From Actinomycetota bacterium (lineage in GTDB: Bacteria > Actinomycetota > Actinomycetes > Propionibacteriales > Nocardioidaceae), in contig WLIH01000171.1 in the NCBI GenBank assembly GCA_009702305.1, forward strand, positions 1 to 6,241: 6,241 nucleotides of DNA, written 5' to 3'. The first letter of the stretch is position 1. Every line of letters starts with the position of its first letter. The position numbers and the translations under genes were made by a program. This document shows positions 1 through 5,797 of this stretch, in pieces. The notes beneath the pieces were generated by a model. It did not search any database and was not told the DNA's origin. It saw only the letters and a list, made by a program, of their open reading frames with translations.

Positions 1-415
1 CCTCGAGCTGCTCGCCGCCGACGGCCGGATGTCCTACACCGACCTCGGCAAGGCGACCGGCCTCTCCACCTCCGCCGTGCACCAGCGCGTCAAGCGACTC
101 GAGCAGCGCGGGCTGATCCAGGGCTACGGCGCCACCATCAACCACGCCGAGGTCGGTCTGCCGCTGACCGCCTTCATCTCCATCCGCCCGATCGACCCCT
201 CGCAGCCCGACGACTGCCCCGAGCGACTCGAGGGCATCACCGAGATCGAGTCCTGCTGGTCGGTGGCCGGCGAGGAGTCCTACGTCCTCAAGGTCCGCTC
301 CACCACCCCCCACGCCCTCGAGGAGCTGCTGGCCCGGATCCGCTCGGCCGCCAACGTCTCCACCCGCACCACGATCGTGCTGTCGACGTACTACGAGAAC
401 CGCCCGCTGAGCTGA
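1..415 (+). CDS. Lrp/AsnC-family transcriptional regulator, 5' end missing
   Basis: This is a DNA-binding feast/famine regulator of the Lrp/AsnC family, which usually acts as dimers or octamers and responds to an amino acid or related ligand. The first complete codon is at position 2, and the frame is open to the left edge (LELLAADGRMSYTDLGKATG), so the ATG at 29 is internal and not the start. About 137 residues are visible; the family is usually 150-165, so roughly 10-25 are missing. The winged helix-turn-helix is seen in the segment LSTSAVHQRVKRLEQRGLI. It is followed by the G-Y-x-A-x-I strand and a C-terminal RAM/AsnC ligand-binding domain with the VAGEESYVLKV loop, which corresponds to the family's GxxDyllkV effector loop. 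The C-terminus STYYENRPLS is typical of actinobacterial members. The gene converges on the minus-strand aminomutase operon. Control of that operon is plausible but unproven, and the effector cannot be named. Confidence 0.93.
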   Translation, partial: LELLAADGRMSYTDLGKATGLSTSAVHQRVKRLEQRGLIQGYGATINHAEVGLPLTAFISIRPIDPSQPDDCPERLEGITEIESCWSVAGEESYVLKVRSTTPHALEELLARIRSAANVSTRTTIVLSTYYENRPLS

Positions 416-445
416 CCCCTGGCGCCCGCGCTCGGTGACCGGGGT
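415..445 (+). terminator. Weak candidate hairpin terminator after the regulator gene
   Basis: The last base of the regulator's stop codon opens an imperfect inverted repeat: ACCCC-(T)-GG at 415-422 pairs with CCGGGGT at 439-445. This gives 7 pairs with one bulged T and a loop of about 16 nt. No U-rich tail follows. Many actinobacterial terminators lack one, but in DNA this GC-rich such stems also arise by chance. Confidence 0.25.
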
Positions 446-455
446 GGCGGAACGA

Positions 456-516
456 CACGTGGATTGGTCCCCAACCGCAACAAATGGGGCGCATGACGTG
501 CGGTTTGTGACCAATC
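456..516 (+). repeat. Intergenic hairpin repeat, copy 1 (forward)
   Basis: The 55-bp core at 462-516 is a stem-loop. Perfect 8-bp ends GATTGGTC (462-469) and GACCAATC (509-516) are followed inward by a 3x3 segment in which only the central C-G pairs. A perfect 7-bp stem, AACCGCA (473-479) with TGCGGTT (499-505), then encloses a 19-nt loop. The hexamer CACGTG at 456-461 precedes the core and is matched by CATGTG beside copy 2. Copy 2 lies 47 bp downstream in inverted orientation; the cores agree at 46 of 55 positions by hand alignment. The equal core and loop lengths and the preserved stem point to a defined REP-like or MITE-like element rather than a chance hairpin. The lack of a U-tail argues against a simple intrinsic terminator. 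Confidence 0.8.
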
Positions 517-563
517 GCTGCCCGCGGCCGCCGTGCCGGGAATCGGTGGCCTACGGCGCCCAC

Positions 564-624
564 GATTGGTCACGAACTGCACGTCCAGGCCCCGATTTCA
601 TGCGGTTGGGGACCAATCCACATG
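564..624 (-). repeat. Intergenic hairpin repeat, copy 2 (inverted)
   Basis: This is the reverse-complement copy of the repeat at 456-516. Its 55-bp core (564-618) starts GATTGGTC (564-571) and ends GACCAATC (611-618). The inner stem AACTGCA (575-581) pairs with TGCGGTT (601-607) through one G-T wobble, and the loop is 19 nt, as in copy 1. The first 18 bases of its minus-strand reading, GATTGGTCCCCAACCGCA, are identical to copy 1. CACATG at 619-624 extends the similarity. The element lies 20 bp beyond the aminomutase stop codon, so it would form a structure in the 3' end of that mRNA. The 7-mer CCTACGG occurs at 550-556 and 626-632, exactly 7 bp outside each core end, which resembles a target-site duplication. 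Confidence 0.8.
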
Positions 625-644
625 CCCTACGGACCGCTGACGGG

Positions 645-2111
645 CTACCAGGCCTGGAGGGCGGCGGTACGCCGGGAGGCCTCGGCGACCTCGGAGGCGG
701 CCAGGGCGGACTCGTCGGGGGAGGCGTGCTCGGCCCACCAGCGCTGACCGGCGTCGGGCAGGGTGTGGATCGGGTCGAAGTAGGAGTAGGTGCGGGTCAG
801 CGCCTCGGGGTCGGTGGCCTCGATGGAGGTGCGGTAGTTCTTGGTCCAGTGCGAGATGCCGCGCTCGGTGTCGTAGTCGGCGAGCTGATGCACCCAGCGC
901 TTGCCGACGAAGGGCACGTCGCAGACGATCCGCGGGGTCGCGAAGCCGGGCAGGTAGCCCATGATGTGGTGCTGCAGCCGCTGGGCGTCGGCGACCGAGA
1001 CCCGCCAGTGCTCCGAGAACGGGATCATGTCGCACATGTAGAAGTAGTACGGCATGATCTGCGCGCCATCGAGGAGCCGGAAGCACAGGTCCAGCAGGGC
1101 ATGCGGGTCGGCGTTGACGCCGTTGAGCAGGACGCCCTGGTTGCGTACGTCGCGCACACCCGCCTCGAGCATCGCGCGGGAGGCCTCCGCGACGATCGGG
1201 GTGATCGAGTTGGCGTGGTTGGCGTGGGTGTGGATCGCGAGCGAGACGCCACGCGAGCGGGCGAGGCCCGCGACCCGGGTCATCCCGGCGCGCACGTCGT
1301 CCTGCAGCCAGTGCTGGGGGAGCCCGACCAGCGCCTTGGTGGCCAGTCGGATGTCGCGCACGTTCTCGATCTCGAGCACGGACGTCAGGAAGTCCTCGAG
1401 GCGCGGCCACGGCATGTTGGCGACGTCGCCCCCGGAGACCACGACGTCGCGCACCGACGGCGTGCGGCGCAGGTAGTCGAGCATGTCACCGATCCGGTCG
1501 CCCGGCTTGCCGGCGAACTTCAGCTTGTCGATGACCGGGGTCGAGTTGCCGACCAGGTCCATCCGCGTGCAGTGACCGCAGTACTGCGGGCAGGTCGGCA
1601 GCAGCTCGGCGAGCACCTTGGTGGGGTAGCGGTGGGTGAGACCCTCGGTGGCCCACATATCGTGCTCGTGCAGCGAGTCGCGGGTCGCGTGCGGGTGCGA
1701 GGGCCAGTCCGTACGCCGGTCGGAGAAGACCGGCAGCATGTAGTGGCGCACCGGGTCGGCGTAGAAGGCGTCGGTCAGCGAGCCCGGACCGCCGACCGGG
1801 GCACTGGGCACCATCGTGTTCATCATCTGCGGCGGCACCAGCATCGACATCGTCGCCCGCTCGGCCTGGTCCCGCTCCAGGTCGGCGTAGAAGCGCTCGT
1901 CGACCAGGTCGCCCAGCAGCTCGCGCAGCTGGCGGAGGTTCTTCACACAGTGCGAGCGCTGCCACTGCACCGAGGCCCAGTCGGCGGGCGTCACGTCGCG
2001 CCAACCCGGGAAGCGGGTCCAGTCCGGCTCGACCAGCTCGACGCGGCGGTACGGGTAGGGCTGACCGGTGTGGTCCTCGACCATCCGGGCGATGGACGTC
2101 TCGATGCTCAT
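645..2111 (-). CDS. Lysine 2,3-aminomutase-family radical SAM/PLP enzyme
   Basis: This 488-aa cytoplasmic enzyme is predicted to move the alpha-amino group of L-lysine to C3, giving beta-lysine, using S-adenosylmethionine, a [4Fe-4S] cluster and PLP. The radical SAM motif CPQYCGHC supplies C174, C178 and C181. It is followed by R183 (substrate-carboxylate arginine in characterised enzymes), SGGD (226-229) and IHTHANH (293-299). D361 and D398 match the two aspartates that bind the lysine side-chain amine in clostridial KamA, with the same 37-residue spacing; K404 matches the PLP lysine. Glutamate-type relatives lack these aspartates, so lysine is favoured. Oddities: the N-terminus is about 50 residues longer than in the clostridial enzyme, the glycine-rich PLP loop is replaced by VPFVGK and is one residue shorter, and the C-terminal zinc cysteines (CxCxxC) are absent. 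Substrate and stereochemistry remain open. The ATG at 2111 is the only conventional start nearby; it has no close Shine-Dalgarno sequence, and the frame is open upstream. This is the last gene of the minus-strand cluster. Confidence 0.9.
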   Translation of the reverse strand: MSIETSIARMVEDHTGQPYPYRRVELVEPDWTRFPGWRDVTPADWASVQWQRSHCVKNLRQLRELLGDLVDERFYADLERDQAERATMSMLVPPQMMNTMVPSAPVGGPGSLTDAFYADPVRHYMLPVFSDRRTDWPSHPHATRDSLHEHDMWATEGLTHRYPTKVLAELLPTCPQYCGHCTRMDLVGNSTPVIDKLKFAGKPGDRIGDMLDYLRRTPSVRDVVVSGGDVANMPWPRLEDFLTSVLEIENVRDIRLATKALVGLPQHWLQDDVRAGMTRVAGLARSRGVSLAIHTHANHANSITPIVAEASRAMLEAGVRDVRNQGVLLNGVNADPHALLDLCFRLLDGAQIMPYYFYMCDMIPFSEHWRVSVADAQRLQHHIMGYLPGFATPRIVCDVPFVGKRWVHQLADYDTERGISHWTKNYRTSIEATDPEALTRTYSYFDPIHTLPDAGQRWWAEHASPDESALAASEVAEASRRTAALQAW

Positions 2112-2171
2112 AGCAGCAGGGTACGAGATGATCTCCTGTCCCGCGAACTCAACACGGGATATTGTCCTGTC
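2112..2171 (-). promoter_or_regulatory. Possible promoter/operator upstream of the aminomutase
   Basis: This 58-bp gap is the only real gap in the minus-strand cluster. A TACCCT hexamer (TAnnnT, like an actinobacterial -10) at 2118-2123 lies 6 nt before the ATG, a spacing that fits a leaderless transcript; no convincing -35 is visible. The heptamer GACAGGA (minus strand) occurs twice, at 2165-2171 and 2134-2140, 31 bp apart or about three helical turns. Between the copies, TCCCG (2155-2159) can pair with CGGGA (2139-2143). The closest Shine-Dalgarno-like sequence, GGAG, is 21 nt from the ATG, which is too far for normal use. Confidence 0.3.
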
Positions 2172-2763
2172 AGATCAGATTGCTGGCCTCGAGCGTCCTG
2201 CGCACGACCGGATCGTCGGCCGATCGTCCGTAGCGGTGGAGGTAGGCGCCCTCGACCACGGCGCGCACCGGCGGCACGGGCGCGTCCCCGAGCGGGGTGC
2301 ACATCAGCCGAAGCGCCGGCGTGTGACCGTCGTCGTGGGGCGGGAAGTACTCCACGACGGGCAGCAACAGCCCGCCGAGGCGCTCGTAGAACGCGATCCG
2401 CCGTCGGTGCTCCTCGACCAGCTCGGCCGGCAGGTCGGGCTCGTCCGGGTCCTCGACGTCCCACACCAGCAGGGTGCGGTCCTCGGCCGCGAGCCTCGCG
2501 GTGAGCTCGGCCCACATGAGCGATCCGATGCCCTGCCCGCGGCGACCGGCGGCGTAGTAGCGCAGGAAGGTCCACGACGTCGTCGCGAGGTCGCGCACCA
2601 GCGCCAGGCCGGCCGGACCGTCGTCGTCCACGAGCACCAGCATCCGGTCGACGGCCAGATCCTCGAAGGGCACCAGCAGGTCGTCGGGGAAGGCGGACTC
2701 GTAGATCCCGCGAACGCGGTCGACCGACTCCGCGCTCAAGCCCGCCATCTCGACCAGTCTCAT
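2170..2763 (-). CDS. GNAT-family N-acetyltransferase, possible beta-lysine acetyltransferase
   Basis: This 197-aa protein is predicted to transfer an acetyl group from acetyl-CoA to an amine. The acetyl-CoA-binding motif A is clear as RRGQGIG (74-80, the R/Q-x-x-G-x-G/A signature) after the strand TFLRYY. A later motif, RRIAFYERLGG (121-131), is the usual GNAT helix and beta-bulge region. No membrane segment or signal peptide is seen. The ATG overlaps the amidohydrolase stop codon as ATGA, a 4-bp overlap that implies coupled translation. An alternative GTG at 2772 (200 aa) has GGGGAG 5 nt upstream, so the start is ambiguous by three codons. The next gene is a lysine 2,3-aminomutase homologue. 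In archaea and bacilli, ablB/yodP-type GNATs paired with ablA acetylate beta-lysine to the osmolyte N-epsilon-acetyl-beta-lysine, and this gene may do the same. That is inference from position, as I cannot confirm specific similarity to AblB and the protein is shorter than those enzymes. Confidence 0.85.
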   Translation of the reverse strand: MRLVEMAGLSAESVDRVRGIYESAFPDDLLVPFEDLAVDRMLVLVDDDGPAGLALVRDLATTSWTFLRYYAAGRRGQGIGSLMWAELTARLAAEDRTLLVWDVEDPDEPDLPAELVEEHRRRIAFYERLGGLLLPVVEYFPPHDDGHTPALRLMCTPLGDAPVPPVRAVVEGAYLHRYGRSADDPVVRRTLEASNLI

Positions 2764-4376
2764 GCCTGCCACACCTGCTCCCCACCGAGGTACGTCGCCA
2801 GCACGGCGATCGAGGCGATCTCACCCGGCTCGACCGTAGCGGGGTCGTCGGACAGCACGGCCAGGTCGGCGAGCATCCCCGGGGCGATCGTGCCCCGGTC
2901 GCCCTCGACGTGCGAGGCGTACGCCGAGCCGGTCGTGTACGCCGCGAGCGCCTCCAGTCCGCTGATCGCCTCGGCCGGGCCGCAGGGCGCGCCGGAGTCG
3001 GTGCGCCGGTTGACGAGGTCGTGCATCCCGCGCAGCGGCGCACCGTCGACCACGGGCCGGTCCGAGCTGCCCGGCAGCACGATGCCGGCGTCGAGCAGCG
3101 ACCTGCCGCGGTAGGCCCACCCGGACCGATCCGGCCCGAGCGCACGCAGCATGCCGTCGCCGATCTCGCCGACGAAGCGACCCTGCGGCACCGGCACGAC
3201 TCCGAGCTCGGCAGCGCGCGCCACCTGGTCGGGGCGCGAGACGCCGAAGTGCTCGATGCGGTGGCGTACGTCGGGGCGGGGCCAGCGCCGCTGCGCCTCG
3301 GCGTACGCGTCGAGCACCAGGTCGATGGCCGCGTCACCGATCGCGTGCGCCGCGACCCGCCAGCCCGAGCGATGGGCGTCGAGCACCAGGGTGCGCAGCG
3401 CGTCGGCGTCCCCTTGCAGGTAGCCGCGCTCGCCGGGGGTGTCGGCGAAGTCCTCGGTCATCGCGCAGGTGTGCCCGATCAGCGAGCCGTCGGAGAAGAT
3501 CTTGACCGGACCGATCCGGAGGCGGTCGTCACCGAGACCGCTGCGGATGCCGAGGTCGAGGCCGAGCACGATGCCGTCCTCGTCATGGGCACCGAGCGGG
3601 TGCAGGACGTCGGCGGCGACCATCAGCTCGACGCGCACGGGCAGCCGGCCGGTGTCGCGTGCCAGCTGGTAGGCCGCGACCTCGACCGGGCTCTTGCCGA
3701 TCCAGCCGCCGCCGACGCCGGCCTCCACGACCGAGGTGATGCCCTGGCTCAGGTAGACCCGCCCAGCACGCTCGATCGCGTCGACCAGCGTGGTGACGGG
3801 GTAGGGGAGCACCAGCCGGCTCAACAGCTGCTGGGCCTGCTCCTGCAGCAGCCCGGTGGGGCGCCCGGCCGCGTCGACCACCACCACACCGCCCGGCACC
3901 TCGACCGCCGCATCGGCGAGGCCGAGCTCGGCCAGCACCGCCGAGCTGACGACGCACATGTGCCCCGAGGTGTGCCGCAGCCACACCGAGCGACCGGGCG
4001 CGACCCGGTCGAGCTCGTCGCGGGTCGGGTGGGCTCCGAGCTTGTTCTCGTCGTAGCCGGCGCCGACGATCCACTCGCCGGGCGGGGTCGAGCGCGCCCG
4101 GTCGGCAACCGCGGCGTAGACCGCCTCGAGCGACGGCAACCGCAGGTCGACCTCGCCGAGCGAGAGGCCGTACCACGCCATGTGGTTGTGGGCGTCGTGG
4201 AAGCCCGGCGTGACGACTGCTCCGCCGAGGTCGACGACCCTGCGCGCCGGCACGTCCTCCAGCGCGACGACACGACCGGAGAGGATGGCCACGGACGACG
4301 CGAGATCGCTGTGCCCCGGACCGGTCATCGTCCGGACCCGGGCGTTGGTGAGCAGCAGGTCGGCCTGGAGGGTCAC
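2760..4376 (-). CDS. YtcJ-like metal-dependent amidohydrolase (amidohydrolase family 3)
   Basis: This 538-aa cytoplasmic hydrolase belongs to the amidohydrolase superfamily and would cleave an amide, carbamate or related C-N bond with bound divalent metal. An N-terminal beta-sandwich strand (ADLLLTNARVRTM, 5-17) precedes PGFHDAHNHM, with metal ligands H63 and H65. Further signatures are VKIFSDGSL with K292, AAHAIGDAAID with H344, HRIEHF with H376, and GSSDRPV with D439. The C-terminal return to the sandwich domain is the typical TIAPGMLADLAVLSDDP (496-512). Length and motif order match the YtcJ/N-substituted formamide deformylase group, whose members have varied and often unknown substrates, so none is proposed. 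There is no signal peptide. The GTG start at 4376 overlaps the ligase stop as GTGA and has GAGGG 7 nt upstream. An upstream extension of the frame into the ligase gene is not coding. The stop overlaps the acetyltransferase ATG by 4 bp. Confidence 0.92.
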   Translation of the reverse strand: MTLQADLLLTNARVRTMTGPGHSDLASSVAILSGRVVALEDVPARRVVDLGGAVVTPGFHDAHNHMAWYGLSLGEVDLRLPSLEAVYAAVADRARSTPPGEWIVGAGYDENKLGAHPTRDELDRVAPGRSVWLRHTSGHMCVVSSAVLAELGLADAAVEVPGGVVVVDAAGRPTGLLQEQAQQLLSRLVLPYPVTTLVDAIERAGRVYLSQGITSVVEAGVGGGWIGKSPVEVAAYQLARDTGRLPVRVELMVAADVLHPLGAHDEDGIVLGLDLGIRSGLGDDRLRIGPVKIFSDGSLIGHTCAMTEDFADTPGERGYLQGDADALRTLVLDAHRSGWRVAAHAIGDAAIDLVLDAYAEAQRRWPRPDVRHRIEHFGVSRPDQVARAAELGVVPVPQGRFVGEIGDGMLRALGPDRSGWAYRGRSLLDAGIVLPGSSDRPVVDGAPLRGMHDLVNRRTDSGAPCGPAEAISGLEALAAYTTGSAYASHVEGDRGTIAPGMLADLAVLSDDPATVEPGEIASIAVLATYLGGEQVWQA

Positions 4377-5797
4377 GACTCTGCCCTCAGTGCGGCCTTC
4401 TCGACCCGTTGGGACGCGGTCAGGGGGAGGGCGTCGCGGAAGTCCCACAGCCTCGGCACCTTGAACGACGCCAGCCGCTGCTCGCACCAGGCGACCAGCT
4501 CGGCGGCCTCGACCCCGGGTGCGACGACATAGGCCTTGACCTCCTCGCCCCGGATCTCGTCGGGCACTCCGATCACGGCGGCCACACGCACGGCCGGGTG
4601 GCTGAGCAGCACCCCCTCGACCTCCTGCGCGGCGATGTTCTCCCCGCTGCGTCGTATCATGTCCTTGAGGCGGCCGGTCAGGTAGACCCGACCCCGGTCG
4701 TCGAGGCGGGCCAGGTCGCCGGTGGGGAACCAGCCGTCGGCGTCGAACGGCGACGGCAGACCGAGGTAGCCCTCCATCATCCCCGGGCCGCGCAGCCACA
4801 GCTGCCCGTCGCCGTCGACCCGCACCTCGCGGTGGGCGGCCGGGTGGCCCAGGCAGCCGCTGCCGACGAGCTCGTCGTGATCCTGCGCCGAGACGCGGAT
4901 GTCGGCCCCGGTCTCGGTCATGCCGAACGCCTCGTGCCAGCCGACTCCCCACCGCTGCTCGAGGTCGGCGTGCAGCGCCGGCGGGATGGCCGAGCACTGC
5001 ACGGCCCGCACCCGGTGGTCGTGGTCGTGCGGGTCGGCGGGCATGGTCAGCAGGAGCGTCGGCATCGAGGCCAGACAGTAGAAGTAGGTCACCTCGTGCT
5101 CGCGGACCTTGGCCCAGAAGGTCGAGGGGTGGAAGCCGTCGAGGGCCACGAGGTGGGCACCGGCCATCAACGCCGTGACGACGTTCCACTGCGGGTCGAG
5201 GTAGAAGAACGGCTGGGCCGTCAGCATCACGTCGGCGCTGTCGATGTGGGGAAACTCCGCCAGCATCGAGGTGCCGAGCGTGGTCCAGTAGCGGTGGGTG
5301 AGCACGCAGCCCTTCGGCTGCCCGGTCGTCCCGGAGGTGTACTGCACGTTGACCGCAGCGCCGGCGTCGACCGGTCCCTGCACCCATGGACCGGCGGGCG
5401 ACAGGTCGTCGACCAGCACCACCTCCGCGACCGGCTCGAGGAGCTCGGCGTACGACGGCGAGGTCACGGCGAGCACCGCACCGGAGTCGGTGAGCACGTG
5501 CCCGACGTCGGTCGAGCGGTAGCGCACGTTGAGGGGCACCATCGCCGCGCCCAGCCGCATCAGGGCGAGCCAGACGAGCGGGAAGTCCGGCTCGTTGTCC
5601 AGCATCACGGCGACCCGGTCACCCGCGACCACGCCCCGCTCGCGAAGCGCCTGGGCGTACGCCGCCGAGTCGCGCGCGACGTCGGCGAAGCCCAGCCGCC
5701 GCACCGGTCCGTCCCCGGGGTCGAAGGTCCAGGCAGCCCGGTCCGGCCACTGGTCGGCCGCCGCGAGCAGGTGGTCGACGAGGGTGGGCTCAGCCAC
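4373..5797 (-). CDS. CaiC-like acyl-CoA ligase (AMP-binding, ANL superfamily)
   Basis: This 474-aa enzyme would adenylate a carboxylic acid with ATP and transfer the acyl group to CoA. ANL motifs run in order: the P-loop YTSGTTGQPKG (153-163), FGMTETG (291-297), TGDLARLD with D361, the hinge region GRLKDMIRRSGENIAAQEVE (375-394), and the C-terminal lid ending near LPLTASQRVEK (457-467). The overall pattern, including SGENI and FKVP, resembles crotonobetaine/carnitine-CoA ligase CaiC and medium-chain relatives; the actual substrate is unknown. The protein is somewhat short for the family (CaiC is about 517 aa). The lid motif normally reads SGK, with the lysine catalysing adenylation. Here it is S-Q-R, putting an arginine (R464) at that position; K467 is the nearest lysine. 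The GTG start at 5797 has a perfect AGGAGG 9 nt upstream and overlaps the hydratase gene by 8 bp. The stop overlaps the amidohydrolase start by 4 bp. Confidence 0.92.
   Translation of the reverse strand: MAEPTLVDHLLAAADQWPDRAAWTFDPGDGPVRRLGFADVARDSAAYAQALRERGVVAGDRVAVMLDNEPDFPLVWLALMRLGAAMVPLNVRYRSTDVGHVLTDSGAVLAVTSPSYAELLEPVAEVVLVDDLSPAGPWVQGPVDAGAAVNVQYTSGTTGQPKGCVLTHRYWTTLGTSMLAEFPHIDSADVMLTAQPFFYLDPQWNVVTALMAGAHLVALDGFHPSTFWAKVREHEVTYFYCLASMPTLLLTMPADPHDHDHRVRAVQCSAIPPALHADLEQRWGVGWHEAFGMTETGADIRVSAQDHDELVGSGCLGHPAAHREVRVDGDGQLWLRGPGMMEGYLGLPSPFDADGWFPTGDLARLDDRGRVYLTGRLKDMIRRSGENIAAQEVEGVLLSHPAVRVAAVIGVPDEIRGEEVKAYVVAPGVEAAELVAWCEQRLASFKVPRLWDFRDALPLTASQRVEKAALRAES
4384..4388 (-). promoter_or_regulatory. 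Ribosome binding site deciding the amidohydrolase start
   Basis: GAGGG on the minus strand lies 7 nt before the GTG at 4376, inside the last codons of the ligase gene. It supports that GTG as the start despite a long open frame upstream. Confidence 0.55.

Noticed and set aside
29..31. ATG at 29 as the start of the Lrp/AsnC gene
   Set aside because: The frame continues to the left edge with family-typical sequence (LELLAADGR), and starting here would delete the first helix of the DNA-binding domain.
456..516. Copy 1 hairpin as an ordinary intrinsic terminator
   Set aside because: The 19-nt loop is large, no U-run follows, and a second copy with the same sequence lies nearby. A termination role is possible but not the simplest description.
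456..624. The two inverted repeats as a CRISPR array, tRNA or att site
   Set aside because: There are only two units, they are inverted rather than direct, and each is an internal hairpin. There is no cloverleaf fold, and no integrase or cas gene is present.
435..2504. Very long plus-strand open frame (689 codons) opposite the aminomutase
   Set aside because: It is an antisense shadow in GC-rich DNA. Its translation is low-complexity, rich in R, G, V and H, and has no recognisable domain, while the opposite strand encodes a clear radical SAM enzyme.
2910..4532. Plus-strand open frame of 540 codons opposite the amidohydrolase
   Set aside because: It has a composition-driven translation without motifs, lies entirely antisense to a well-supported metal-dependent hydrolase, and crosses into the ligase gene.
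4377..5387. Upstream N-terminal extension of the amidohydrolase frame (to 875 codons)
   Set aside because: It overlaps the ligase coding sequence out of frame and is R/P/G-rich. The GTG at 4376 with a ribosome binding site and 4-bp overlap gives a full-length family member.
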